Made by a program: the position numbers and the translations under genes | Origin: Deinococcus deserti VCD115 | GTDB taxonomy: Bacteria; Deinococcota; Deinococci; Deinococcales; Deinococcaceae | DNA length: 64,000 bases | Direction of reading: 5' to 3' | NCBI RefSeq assembly: GCF_000020685.1 | Contig: NC_012526.1 | Coordinates: 1,528,001 to 1,592,000, forward strand | Shown here: one piece after another, positions 46,258 to 56,728 of the stretch | Position numbering within the stretch: position 1 is the stretch's first letter | Layout: each line of letters starts with the position of its first letter | The notes under the pieces: generated by a model | Databases searched by the model: none | What the model was told of the DNA's origin: nothing | The model's input: only the letters and a program-made list of their open reading frames with translations

Positions 46258-47076
46258 ATGTGCCTGGCCCTGCGGGTGCTGACCCTTTCTCCCCTGCCGG
46301 GGCTGCCATTGGTCATGTCCAGTGATCTGGCCCGCTGCGGCGGCCTGCTTGTTCCACACGACGGTGAGCCGGTGGGTGACGTCCGCGACCGCCCCGACCG
46401 GTGGGCCGCCCTGCAACTGCTGACCCAGGCCATCAGGCGGGGCGTCCCGGTGCTGGCCTGGGGATCGGGAGCCGCACTTGCTGGCCGCGCGCTGGGGTCC
46501 GCCGTAGAGCAGACGGACGGGCTGGAATGGGCGCAGGCGCCCAGAAACGCCGAAGTCCTGGTGTGGAGGCAGGAGCGACCACAGCACTGGCAGGTCGGAC
46601 GTGTGAATGCCTGGGCCAGCCCGGAGATGCCGGCAGAATTGGCCGCCGCCTTCCTGAGCACGCTGCCCGCACAGCGGTCCCGTCAGCCGGCGTCGCCGCT
46701 GGAAGCAGTGGGAGGTGAGGCGGCCCTGCGCCCGCTTCTGGCAGACTTCTATGCACGCGCCCGGACCGATGAGCTGCTGGGACCCGTATTCACCTCGCAC
46801 GTGACCGACTGGCATGCTCACCTTGACCGGGTTACTGCCTTCTGGGTCACCATGCTGGGCGGCGGGCCCGCATGGCGTGGCAACCTGAATGCAGCGCATG
46901 CGGGGCTGGGCGTCAGCAGCGCTCAGCTGGAGCGCTGGCTCACGCTGCTGGCCCAGGCGGCGCACGCGCATCTTCCGGCGGAAGCTGCCGAAGTGCTGCT
47001 GACTCGGGCTCATGCCATGGCCAGGCAGCTGGGCAGACGTGGCAAACGTGAATCTGCGGGAACGCGCCGCTGCTAA
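46258..47076 (+). CDS. Degenerate class I glutamine-amidotransferase-like domain fused to group III truncated hemoglobin
   Basis: A 272-residue two-domain protein. Residues 1-140 follow the peptidase C26/GATase1 plan: a GGLLVPHDG strand, an RDRPDRWAALQLLTQAIRRG helix, and PVLAWGSGAALAGRALGSAV where the family has PVLGICRGxQ. The nucleophile Cys is Ser here, and the later HPE motif reads SPE, so catalysis is unlikely. Residues 151-259 are a group III truncated hemoglobin: FYARARTDELLGPVF, DWHAHLDRVTAFW, NAAHAGLGV (proximal His near 214) and ERWLTLL. The ATG at 46258 is chosen because a terminator occupies the upstream part of the open frame. Confidence 0.75.
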   Translation: MCLALRVLTLSPLPGLPLVMSSDLARCGGLLVPHDGEPVGDVRDRPDRWAALQLLTQAIRRGVPVLAWGSGAALAGRALGSAVEQTDGLEWAQAPRNAEVLVWRQERPQHWQVGRVNAWASPEMPAELAAAFLSTLPAQRSRQPASPLEAVGGEAALRPLLADFYARARTDELLGPVFTSHVTDWHAHLDRVTAFWVTMLGGGPAWRGNLNAAHAGLGVSSAQLERWLTLLAQAAHAHLPAEAAEVLLTRAHAMARQLGRRGKRESAGTRRC

Positions 47077-47095
47077 GGGACGTACTCTGGGATGT

Positions 47096-48697
47096 ATGCT
47101 TTCCAACATTCCCTTTCTGAAAGACAAGACCCTCCCTGACGGGGTCTCGCACCCTACCTGGGTCATTCTCGACGTGACGGGGCCCTACCCGGAACGGCAG
47201 CCCGGCAGTCCGCTCCAGGCGCTGCTCAACCGAACCGAAACGCTCGAAGCCCTCAGCGCCAAGGTAGAGAAGTTACGCCACGCCGAGTGGCTGCACGGAG
47301 TGCTGGTCCGCGTCAGTGGGTTCACCGGCTCGCCAGCCACTGCCCATGCGGTGCGGGGGATCCTTTCACGTCTGGCCCAGGACAAGCGCGTCGTCGCGTA
47401 CCTGCCTCAGCTGACCATGACCGCCCTGATTGCCGGAAGCGGCGCCCGGGAAATTGTCGCTCCGGAATCGGCTGATGTGGCGCTGGCCGGCTTTGCCACC
47501 GAGCCGACCTTCATGGGCGCTTTCCTGAAAAAGCATGGCATCGAATTTGAGAACCTGCGCATCCGCGAGTACAAAGCGGCGCTGACACGCTTCTCGCAGG
47601 AGCACATGGACGATGCCAACCGCGAGCAGCTGCAGGCCTTTCTGACAGGTCTGGAAACCGCCTGGGCCTCAGACCTGGCTGCCGCGCGGGGAGTCAGCAT
47701 AGAGACCGCCCAAGCCTGGCTGGACGCGGACCTGACCTCGGCCCAGGGCGCGCTGGAGGCTGGCCTGATTACCAAGGTCGCCTATGAGGACGAGCTTGTG
47801 GGGCCCGGCACCCGCCCACTGGCAGCAGTGATGGACCTGCTGATGCCGCGCAATGCCAACGCCAAGGCCGGCCGCGTGGCCGTGGTTCCGGTGATCGGCA
47901 CCATCGTTCCCGGCAAGAGCCGCAACAATCCCATCCCGCTGCCTCTGATGGGCGGACCGATGGCCGGATCAGACACGGTGGTTGCCGCCCTGAAGCGGGC
48001 CAAGGAAGACAAGAAGACCAAGGCCATCGTGGTCTACGTCAATAGCGGAGGCGGCAGCGCTCTGGCCAGCGACCTGATGTGGCGTGAGATAGCGACCTCC
48101 GAAAAGCCGGTTGTGGTGGTCATGGGCGAGTACGCGGCCAGTGGCGGTTACTACCTGGCCACGCACGCCCGGCATATTGTCGCCTCGCCCTACACCCTGA
48201 CCGGCAGCATCGGCGTGGTCAGCGGCAAGCCGATCATGCGTGAATTCAACGCCCGCCACGGCCTGAAGCCCGAGCGGGTCGGCCGCGAGCGTGCCCTGAT
48301 GCACAGCGCTTCACAGCCGTACACCGTCGAGGAACGTCAGCACGTGGAACGCGCGATTGCCGAGGTCTATGACCGCTTCATCACCCGCGTGGCCGAGGGC
48401 CGCAAGCTCAGCAAGGAACGCGTCAACGAAATCGGGCGCGGGCGTATCTGGGCTGGTCAGGATGCTCTGGAACTGGGACTGGTGGACGAACTGGGTGACC
48501 TGCATACCGGGGTCCTGCGCGCCACGGAACTCGCCGGTCTCCCCTATGACGCTCCGGTCTGGAACGTGGCGCCCAAGAGCAGCGGGCCTCTGCCTGAATT
48601 TGCGCAGGAGGCCGCCCGGGCTGCTCAGGTCACCATCTGGCCCTTTGGAAATGAGCGGGTCCTGACGTGGTTTGATTCGGAAGTGAAGGTGCGCTGA
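47096..48697 (+). CDS. sppA: Signal peptide peptidase SppA, 67K-like
   Basis: A 533-residue SppA-type serine protease with two crotonase-like halves. The Lys of the dyad is in REYKAALTRFSQE (near 160) and the Ser is in YAASGGYYLA (near 350), as in the duplicated E. coli enzyme. It digests leftover signal peptides. No clear N-terminal membrane anchor is seen, so it may be cytoplasmic or peripheral. TACTCT lies 7 bases before the ATG. A terminator follows. Confidence 0.9.
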   Translation: MLSNIPFLKDKTLPDGVSHPTWVILDVTGPYPERQPGSPLQALLNRTETLEALSAKVEKLRHAEWLHGVLVRVSGFTGSPATAHAVRGILSRLAQDKRVVAYLPQLTMTALIAGSGAREIVAPESADVALAGFATEPTFMGAFLKKHGIEFENLRIREYKAALTRFSQEHMDDANREQLQAFLTGLETAWASDLAAARGVSIETAQAWLDADLTSAQGALEAGLITKVAYEDELVGPGTRPLAAVMDLLMPRNANAKAGRVAVVPVIGTIVPGKSRNNPIPLPLMGGPMAGSDTVVAALKRAKEDKKTKAIVVYVNSGGGSALASDLMWREIATSEKPVVVVMGEYAASGGYYLATHARHIVASPYTLTGSIGVVSGKPIMREFNARHGLKPERVGRERALMHSASQPYTVEERQHVERAIAEVYDRFITRVAEGRKLSKERVNEIGRGRIWAGQDALELGLVDELGDLHTGVLRATELAGLPYDAPVWNVAPKSSGPLPEFAQEAARAAQVTIWPFGNERVLTWFDSEVKVR

Positions 48698-48714
48698 GGT
48701 TACCAGACACACAG

Positions 48715-48746
48715 AGGCCGGAGCAGATACGCTCCGGCCTTTTTCT
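48715..48746 (+). terminator. Intrinsic terminator of sppA
   Basis: Arms AGGCCGGAGC and GCTCCGGCCT with a 6-base loop, then TTTTTC. The stem matches the liv terminator at 8311. Confidence 0.9.
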
Positions 48747-48774
48747 CAGTCCCTGCTGTGGTTATTGGTTCGGT

Positions 48775-50565
48775 TCAGCCGACAGTTCTGACATACTCGT
48801 CAATCTGGGCGCGGATGACGTTCAGGCTGCCTTCCCAGAACTCGGGTGCGTGCAGGTCGATTCCAAAGCGCTGGGCCAGGGTGCGGGCGTCGGCCAGACC
48901 GGTGCTGGACAGCAGATCGTCGTAACGCGCCTGGAAGTCTGCGACGGTCCCGTCAGCGCGGGCCTGCTCGTACTGGGCGTACAGCCCCAGCCCGAACAGC
49001 AGCCCGAAGGTATAGGGGTAGTTGTAGAAGCTCGAGCTGTAGTAGTGGGTTTTGACCGCCCACATGTAGGGATGCAGGGTGTCCAGGGCGTCCCCATACG
49101 TTTCACGCTGCGCCCAGGTCATCAGGTCGCTGAACTCCTGAGCAGTCAGCTCGCGCTGCTCGCGCTTCTCGTACACAGCCCGCTCGAACAGGTAGCGGCT
49201 GTGGATGTCCACGACCACCTGCGCGTGGCCCATCAGCTGCGTTTCCAGCACATAGAGCTTTTCCTCCCCCTGGGCCTGCTCAAGCGCCGCGTTCTGAATG
49301 ATGGTCTCGCAGAAAATACTGGCGGTCTCAGCCAGGGTCATGGGCGTTTCACGTTGCAGGGGCGTGCGCGGGGCCTTGAGGAGGTTGTGGTAGCCGTGGC
49401 CCAGCTCATGGGCCAGGGTGGAGACACTGTCGAGACTGGGGCTGTGGTTCATCAGGATGCGGCTGGCGTCACCCTTCCAGCCCATGCAGAACGCTCCGCC
49501 GCGCTTGCCGTCCCGGGGGCCTGCGTCGACCCAGTCCTCCTGGAAGGCACGCGCCGCGAAATCGCCCAGCTTGTCGCTGTAGGCACGGAACTGATTTTCC
49601 ACAAAGCGGGCCCCCGCTGCATAGGTCCATTCGGTCTCGCTGCGCCCCACGGGGGCAAACAGGTCCCACCAGTCCAGCCCGGTCTTGCCCAGCGCACGGG
49701 CCTTGGCGGCAAAGTACCGGCGGAAGTCCGGCAGCGAGCGGACCACGGCAGCCTGCATGGCGTCCAGCGTGGCGCGGTCGATGGCGTTGGTCAGCAGACT
49801 GGGCTCGACCGGGTCGGCAAAGCCTCGGCGGCGGGCCAGGGTGCCTGCTTCACCCTTTACGCCGTTGAGGCAGGCGGCACAGACCAGTTCGGCGTCCTTC
49901 CAGGCGGCCAGTTCCGCATCGAAGGCCTCCCGGCGTATGGCCTCATCGGCTTCGGTGGCCAGGGCGCGCAGGGCCGTCACGGGCAGACGCTCGCCCCGGA
50001 ACGTGCCGCCCAGCTGGCTGGTGTAGTTCCCGTGCAGCTTTGCCCAACCGCCTGCGCCACTGGGGGTCAGACGTGCAGCGAGGTCCTCTTCCTGGGGAGT
50101 CATCTGATGACGGGCGAACTGAACGCTGCGCCGGACCAGGTGCTCGTGCTCGCGTACAGGCTCCGACTGCTGCACCGCCGCTTCCAGGGCAGCGTCATCC
50201 AGACTGCCCAGCCAGGCGGTCAGGCGGGAACGAAGGGGCCCCAGTGGGAGGGCCAGGGTCGTCAGCTCACCCACCCTCTGCTGGGCCAGGGCGTCCCGGC
50301 TATCGGTGGAAGCAAAGGCATTGATGTAGCCGCGCAACGAAACGAGTTGCAGCGTAACAGCGTTCAGACCGCTTATTACCTGCTCAAGCGCCTCGGCCGT
50401 AACAACCTCGCCTTTGCGCACACCCAGGCGGTCAAAGGTGCTTTCCAGTTCCGTCACCTGCGTCCTCAGGGCGGCCAGGTCGGCGTCTACACGGGCATGG
50501 TCAAGGCTGGGGTACAGGTCGTCGGTACGCCAGCGGGGCATTTCAGGCATCTGGGTTGTGGTCAC
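48775..50565 (-). CDS. pepF: M3-family oligoendopeptidase (PepF type)
   Basis: A 596-residue zinc metallopeptidase that cuts short peptides in the cytoplasm. The HELGHGYHN motif (near residue 390) holds the two zinc His and catalytic Glu, with the third ligand Glu in LAETASIFCET downstream. Its size and overall pattern fit the PepF branch. The GTG at 50565 has TAAACT 6 bases upstream; an ATG at 50550 is an alternative. Confidence 0.92.
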   Translation of the reverse strand: MTTTQMPEMPRWRTDDLYPSLDHARVDADLAALRTQVTELESTFDRLGVRKGEVVTAEALEQVISGLNAVTLQLVSLRGYINAFASTDSRDALAQQRVGELTTLALPLGPLRSRLTAWLGSLDDAALEAAVQQSEPVREHEHLVRRSVQFARHQMTPQEEDLAARLTPSGAGGWAKLHGNYTSQLGGTFRGERLPVTALRALATEADEAIRREAFDAELAAWKDAELVCAACLNGVKGEAGTLARRRGFADPVEPSLLTNAIDRATLDAMQAAVVRSLPDFRRYFAAKARALGKTGLDWWDLFAPVGRSETEWTYAAGARFVENQFRAYSDKLGDFAARAFQEDWVDAGPRDGKRGGAFCMGWKGDASRILMNHSPSLDSVSTLAHELGHGYHNLLKAPRTPLQRETPMTLAETASIFCETIIQNAALEQAQGEEKLYVLETQLMGHAQVVVDIHSRYLFERAVYEKREQRELTAQEFSDLMTWAQRETYGDALDTLHPYMWAVKTHYYSSSFYNYPYTFGLLFGLGLYAQYEQARADGTVADFQARYDDLLSSTGLADARTLAQRFGIDLHAPEFWEGSLNVIRAQIDEYVRTVG

Positions 50566-50646
50566 GCCGGCAGTTTAGCCCCAGGGCAAGAAGTGCTTTC
50601 CTTACGCCAGATGGCTTAGCCGCCTTCTTCAGGTCTGGAAGTGATC

Positions 50647-51297
50647 TTAGCCGGCCGCCTGAATCCTGCGCTGATTCAGCACCATCGTCTCCAGACGCTC
50701 GGCCACGTTCACCAGATGGTCTCCCAGGCGTTCCAGATTCCGGGCCATCCGCCCGGCAGTCAGCGCCACTTCAGTGTCCTCGGGGCGTTCCATCAGGCGG
50801 GTCAGGCTGGCCCGCTGCATCTGCTCATACAGCGCGTCCACCTGCTCGAAATCCAGCTGCATGACTTCACGCGCGGCCTGGACGTCCCGCTCGGCAAACG
50901 CGAAGGCCAGAGTTTCCACCATTTCAGACAGCAGGCGCACCAGAGGAAGAGCGTCCTGCAGGGTGGCGCTGCGTGTGCGGGGCGCCAGGTTTTCCAGGTC
51001 GCGCGCCACGCTGAAGGCATAGTCTCCCACGCGCTCCAGGTTACTCAGGCTGCGGAACACCACCAGGTAGAAGGCCAGTTCATGGGCGCTGAGCCCACTG
51101 GCGAAGGCGGCCAGACAGGCGTCTTCGATCTCGCGTTCCAGGGCGTCGGTCTCCCGTTCCAGCACCTGAGCCCTGACAGTCAGCCCGGCAAATTCGGCGC
51201 GGTCGTTGGCATCCCGCACGGCTTCGAGCTGCTCAAGCGTAATGCTGAGCATCCTCAGAAAGCGTCCGGTGACCAGGCTCTCGTAAGCGACCGTCAT
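50647..51297 (-). CDS. phoU: PhoU-like phosphate-signalling protein
   Basis: A 216-residue PhoU family protein made of two three-helix repeats; the conserved segments are LVVFRSLSNLERVGDYAFSV and GRMARNLERLGDHLVNVAER, with acidic E-R-x-G-D motifs that bind metal clusters. It would restrain the Pst transporter and PhoR. No pst genes are nearby. The start at 51297 is the first Met of the family-like region. Confidence 0.9.
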   Translation of the reverse strand: MTVAYESLVTGRFLRMLSITLEQLEAVRDANDRAEFAGLTVRAQVLERETDALEREIEDACLAAFASGLSAHELAFYLVVFRSLSNLERVGDYAFSVARDLENLAPRTRSATLQDALPLVRLLSEMVETLAFAFAERDVQAAREVMQLDFEQVDALYEQMQRASLTRLMERPEDTEVALTAGRMARNLERLGDHLVNVAERLETMVLNQRRIQAAG

Positions 51298-51331
51298 AGC
51301 GTCACTATGGTAAGCGCTTGTGATGCCCTGG

Positions 51332-51970
51332 TCAGGGACCTGCGCCGCTGTCCCACTGCGCCCGGGCCCGGATCTGCTCAGGCGTGAGGAGACCGCCGTG
51401 AGCGGGCAGGACGCAGCGCAGGTCCATTTCGGCAATGGTCTTTAGCGTCTTGCCTGCCTGGACATGATCAGCGTTGTACGCCGCCCGGGGCAAATGAGCT
51501 CCTTCAGGTGACCCCACCACAGCGTCCGCAGCGATGAGCACCCCGTTGTGCAGGAGACCGACCTGCCCGGCGGTATGCCCCGGCAGACCCACGACCTCCC
51601 AGCCGCACACGATTTCGCCGGGAAAAACGCTGCGAACATCAGACGCCTTCAGCTTCGGATGGAGCCGGGAAACGATTTCCCCGACCCAGGGACGGCCAGC
51701 TGGATACGGCAGGTCATGCACCTCACCAGTCAGCTGCGCGTGTTCCAAGGGGTGGGCGAAAATTCTTACTCCCCGGCGGGCCGCCACGAATGCCCCACCG
51801 GCGTGGTCCACGTGCGCGTGGGTCAGCAACAGGGCGTCAGGCTGGAAATCACGCATAATCTGCGAAAACAGAGGGGCGTAGGGCAGCGCCCCGGCATCCA
51901 CCAGCAGTCGGCCCTGAGGCCCACTCAGGAGGAATATGTTTGCATACAGGGTGCGAACCGCCAGCTCCAT
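51332..51970 (-). CDS. Metallo-beta-lactamase-fold hydrolase
   Basis: A 212-residue MBL hydrolase. The zinc motif is THAHVDHAGG (near 50), later ligands are in VGLPGHTAGQ and IAADAVVG, and the final His is in VLPAHGG. It most resembles the glyoxalase II-like group, but the substrate is unknown. The start is the ATG at 51970. It is divergent from the AhpD-like gene, about 50 bases apart. Confidence 0.9.
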   Translation of the reverse strand: MELAVRTLYANIFLLSGPQGRLLVDAGALPYAPLFSQIMRDFQPDALLLTHAHVDHAGGAFVAARRGVRIFAHPLEHAQLTGEVHDLPYPAGRPWVGEIVSRLHPKLKASDVRSVFPGEIVCGWEVVGLPGHTAGQVGLLHNGVLIAADAVVGSPEGAHLPRAAYNADHVQAGKTLKTIAEMDLRCVLPAHGGLLTPEQIRARAQWDSGAGP

Positions 51971-52021
51971 CCGGCCGATAATGCCACGCTCCCTGCGCAG
52001 GGCGGCTAAGCTGAGGCCACC

Positions 52022-52600
52022 ATGAACCGAATTTCCTGGCTGGAGGTGCCTGACGAGCACAGCGCTCCTGAGGGCGTGCGCAAACTGTGGGGCAAGGCTG
52101 AAGCCAACCTGGGGTTTGTGCCCAACGTCTTCCGGGCTCAGGCACTGAATGGCGAGCAGTTCCTCGCATGGTGGAACTATTTCAATCTACTGGTCAATAA
52201 GGAAGGTCAGCTCTCCAACACCGACCGCGAGCTGCTGGCCGTGGTCGTCAGCGGGATGAACCGCTGTGTGTACTGCGCGGTCTCGCATGGAGCAGCCCTC
52301 AGGGAATACAGCGCTGATCCCGTGCTGGCCGACACCGTGGCTATCAACTGGCGTCACGCGAATCTTGGGGCCCGCGAGCGGGCCATGTGTGCCTACGCAG
52401 AAAAACTGACCCGCACCCCAGAGGCCATGACCCAGGAGGACCTGACGCCATTGCGCCAGGCCGGACTCAGTGACCCGCAGATTCTGGAACTCGTGCAGGT
52501 GGTGGGCATGTTCAATATGACGAATCGGATCAGCAGCGCACTGGGATTTGCGCCAAATGCCGAGTATCACGCCCAGGCCCGCCCAGACAGTCAGAGCTGA
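52022..52600 (+). CDS. Peroxidase-related enzyme (AhpD-like)
   Basis: A 192-residue protein of the carboxymuconolactone decarboxylase/AhpD superfamily. It has the active-site set CVYCAVSHG near residue 80, with CxxC and a following His as in AhpD, which reduces AhpC. The N-terminal part ([10 protein letters not shown]) and length match the "peroxidase-related" subgroup. A GAGG sequence precedes the ATG. Confidence 0.87.
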   Translation: MNRISWLEVPDEHSAPEGVRKLWGKAEANLGFVPNVFRAQALNGEQFLAWWNYFNLLVNKEGQLSNTDRELLAVVVSGMNRCVYCAVSHGAALREYSADPVLADTVAINWRHANLGARERAMCAYAEKLTRTPEAMTQEDLTPLRQAGLSDPQILELVQVVGMFNMTNRISSALGFAPNAEYHAQARPDSQS

Positions 52601-52662
52601 ACGTCACCCCAGGGCTGTGTGCACGACAGTTGTCTGCCTGAGAGCGTGGTAGCCTCGCAGAC

Positions 52663-54003
<1,341 letters not shown>

Positions 54004-54063
54004 CAGACGGCGGCTGCCTCCGTATACTCACTCCCGCTGCGAAACGCGCCTTCAGGCGCTGCA

Positions 54064-54143
<80 letters not shown>

Positions 54144-54146
54144 CAG

Positions 54147-54170
54147 AAACCCCGTCCAGTACGGGGTTTT
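54147..54170 (+). terminator. Terminator after tRNA-Lys
   Basis: Arms AAACCCCGT and ACGGGGTTT with a 5-base loop, then TTCTCTTT. Confidence 0.85.
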
Positions 54171-54302
54171 CTCTTTGCCCTTAACCCGCTGTCATGGCCC
54201 GGCATGCCCGGCGTGGCCCAAACGCGGCCCATTCAGTTTTCAGGGGGCACCTGCAGGGGCCAGAGTGTCCCGTCCCCCAGTCTGCCCCAACCGACCCCTT
54301 GT

Positions 54303-54543
54303 GGGGACACAGCGTAAACACCCGAAAAATATAATTACTTCTCTATACCCCTAAGTCAGTGGGGGCATTGGGGACAGTTCGCTAAAAACAGGGCTTAAAT
54401 GCCGTGCAGAACAGCATAAATCACTGTCCCCAGGGGCCTGAGGCCGCGGGGACATTCAAAATTGACCTCAAAGAGAAACACCGTCTAGAACGCTATTTCT
54501 ATCTGCCCTCAAAGTGTCCCCGGACTGTCCCCAGGTGGGGACA
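54303..54543. repeat. Cluster of seven TGTCCCC/GGGGACA heptamers
   Basis: GGGGACA occurs at 54303, 54370, 54448 and 54537, and TGTCCCC at 54425, 54515 and 54526 (start positions). The last three are 11 bases apart, and two gaps are 67 bases. The sequence TGTCCCCAGGTGGGGACA (54526-54543) is a perfect inverted repeat. The cluster lies between the tRNA and the integrase, as arm-type integrase sites do. This function is inferred. Confidence 0.75.
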
Positions 54544-54577
54544 CGGCTATTGACCCATAAGCTGTGAAACAAGCAGT

Positions 54578-55342
54578 CTAAAAGTTTAGACGAACTGTAC
54601 AGGGCGTTTTCGTAACAGGGCCTTTTCCATGGGTCGGGCCATGCTCTGCCACACCTTTAAACAGATTGCCCTGAGCGCCACCAGGTTTGATAATGCACCA
54701 CACAGCCGTAAAGTCCATGAGCCCCACACCCACTTCGACTTCTTTGTTACCGATGTACACCTCAAATGGCAGGGTCCGGTTATATGAGTTTCCTTCAGGC
54801 CCTGCTTTTCCGCTCCAGTGGGACTGATTTCCCCCTATCATGCCTAGCCGCCAGGCCCCTTTAGGCGTAGTGACAATCCAGTCTTCCCCGGAACTAGGGG
54901 TAATTGGCCATTTCCAATTCACACCACGGGGGGCGAGTTGAGCGCTGCAAGTTCCCTTCTTAATCGGCCTATTGGACTCGGGTGGATAGTACTCCAGTCT
55001 TCCTTTAAGCGCCCCAGTAGGCCCAGGCTTGAGCGAACACATCCACAAGTCACGCACCATAGGCTCCGACTCCGTCATCCTCAAGACGCGCTCGCCAGTC
55101 TCTTCATCAATAACAAAGCCACCAGAGAAAATCCCGCGCGGGTTCTGGATCCGAACCCGGGTGCCGCTATTTCCGATCGAGACCAGCCAGGACTCTCCCC
55201 GCATCTTGAACTGCCAGAATTGGCCAGTCTTTCCTACCGGGACTGGTTCACCAACTGAACTTTTGGCGCGTGTTGGAGAGAAGGTAACGGATGCGAAAAA
55301 AAGTAGTACACATAAGGGAATCCGAAAGAATAGTGAACTCAC
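54578..55342 (-). CDS. Hypothetical exported protein, element-borne
   Basis: A 254-residue protein with a strong N-terminal signal sequence (IPLCVLLFFASVTFSPTRA) and a secreted, beta-rich, W/G-rich body with four cysteines that could form disulfides. No family is recognised. It starts at a GTG with TATTAT 6 bases upstream. It lies between the attachment region and the integrase, where passenger genes are common. Confidence 0.7.
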   Translation of the reverse strand: MSSLFFRIPLCVLLFFASVTFSPTRAKSSVGEPVPVGKTGQFWQFKMRGESWLVSIGNSGTRVRIQNPRGIFSGGFVIDEETGERVLRMTESEPMVRDLWMCSLKPGPTGALKGRLEYYPPESNRPIKKGTCSAQLAPRGVNWKWPITPSSGEDWIVTTPKGAWRLGMIGGNQSHWSGKAGPEGNSYNRTLPFEVYIGNKEVEVGVGLMDFTAVWCIIKPGGAQGNLFKGVAEHGPTHGKGPVTKTPCTVRLNF

Positions 55343-55383
55343 AATTCAATAATAAGCGAGGCTCAACTTGTATAGTCTCACAG

Positions 55384-56718
55384 CTACCCTTTTCGGCGTG
55401 GGCCAGCCTTCCGTGTCTTCCGGCGAAGGGGGACCGCACCTTTTACAGTCTCTTCTTCGCCGGTCTTCGTGACCCCTTCCTGCACCGCTGGCCCCGCGTC
55501 CCCCCTCAGGTCTGCCAGGCCGTACCCCAGGCCCCGCAACTTCTCCGGCAGGGCGTGGGCGTAAATGTTCAGGGTAGTAGACACCTGAGCGTGACCCAGC
55601 AGCGCCGCCACGCTCACCGGGTCATGGCCTCGCGATATGAGGTAGGTCCCTGTGCTGTGCCTCAGGGCGTGAGGGGACAGTAGCGGCACGCCGGCGACTT
55701 CACACGTACGGCGCATGATCTGCCGTAATGAGTCCTGTCGCATGGGCCGTCCATCCACAGAGGGGAAGACCGGAGCATGGTCTTTCAGTCCTTCCCCCTG
55801 GTAGCCTTCCGCCCGCGCTTCGATCTTCACTCTTCGCCGCATGTCTTCGATCAGGGCCAGCGCGTCCCCCCCCAGGTACACCCGGCGCACCCCTGCAGCG
55901 GTCTTAGGCCCTCCCGTGTAATACGTGCCTTCAAACTCGCTGCGGGTCTTCGAGACTTCCACGAAGTCCGCGCCTGTCTTGTCTTTCTGCACGTCCGCCC
56001 AGGTCAAGGCCAGGCATTCCCCAATCCGTAAGCCTGTCAGGGCCAGGAAGGCCAGCGGCAGCGCCCACCTGTCTTTCAGCGCCGCTTCGATAAAGCGCCC
56101 CAGCTCTTCCGGATCAAAGTACTTCACCTTCGCTGCCCTGACCGTCCCGCCCTTCGTGGGGGACAGGGGCCGGGCGTATGTTGCCGGGTTGTCTCTCAGC
56201 AGGCCATCCGCTATAGCCCGCTTGTACGCGCCGGACAGCAGAACGTGAATCTGTCTCTGTCCTGAGTAGCCCAGGGGGGGCCGCACGCCCTCACCGTCCG
56301 GCGTGGGTCGCTTCTCGCTCAGCCACTCGAAGTAAGCCCGTAAGCGCCGGGCGTCTATGCCTGCCGCTTTCAGGTGGGCAAGCTCCGGCAGGACGTGGCG
56401 CGTATACAGGGCGTCGTTATTCAGGGCTGTCCGTTGCGACCAGGTGGCCCCTTTCGCCCGCATGTACTCCGTGACCATCTCACCCACGGTCAGCGTGTCC
56501 GAGACGGGCCGCTTGCCTTCCTGCGCTTCTTTCTGCGCGGTGATAATGGCCCGCTGCGCTTCCGTCTTCGTCCTGGCCGTGCCGCTGCGCCTTTCCTTCG
56601 TGCCGTCCGGGTACTGCACCCGCACGCGCCACCGGATGCGGCCAGAGGGCAGCTCTTCCATGTTCCCGGCGTGCCAGCCCTGTCGCCCTTTCGCCCGGCC
56701 TTCGCCCTTCCCTGTCAT
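55384..56718 (-). CDS. Tyrosine-type site-specific integrase
   Basis: A 444-residue phage-type integrase. The N-terminal arm-binding region (WRVRVQYPDGTKERRSGT) resembles AP2-like domains, and a core-binding domain (about 60-180) follows. The catalytic domain has the first Arg in LTGLRIGECLALTW, the HALRHSTGTYL box, LLGHAQVSTTLNIYAH with the final Tyr nucleophile, and an expected Lys in the beta-hairpin. It points toward tRNA-Lys and probably integrated the element there. TAACCT is 7 bases before the ATG. Confidence 0.95.
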   Translation of the reverse strand: MTGKGEGRAKGRQGWHAGNMEELPSGRIRWRVRVQYPDGTKERRSGTARTKTEAQRAIITAQKEAQEGKRPVSDTLTVGEMVTEYMRAKGATWSQRTALNNDALYTRHVLPELAHLKAAGIDARRLRAYFEWLSEKRPTPDGEGVRPPLGYSGQRQIHVLLSGAYKRAIADGLLRDNPATYARPLSPTKGGTVRAAKVKYFDPEELGRFIEAALKDRWALPLAFLALTGLRIGECLALTWADVQKDKTGADFVEVSKTRSEFEGTYYTGGPKTAAGVRRVYLGGDALALIEDMRRRVKIEARAEGYQGEGLKDHAPVFPSVDGRPMRQDSLRQIMRRTCEVAGVPLLSPHALRHSTGTYLISRGHDPVSVAALLGHAQVSTTLNIYAHALPEKLRGLGYGLADLRGDAGPAVQEGVTKTGEEETVKGAVPLRRKTRKAGPRRKG

Positions 56719-56728
56719 AGCCCACAGG

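Larger units (their letters stand above)
54144..54577. other. Non-coding attachment-like region next to tRNA-Lys
   Basis: This 434-base stretch carries the tRNA terminator and the heptamer cluster, with an A/T-rich patch (54325-54345). No gene is supported. It is a plausible left attachment region of the element. Confidence 0.55.
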
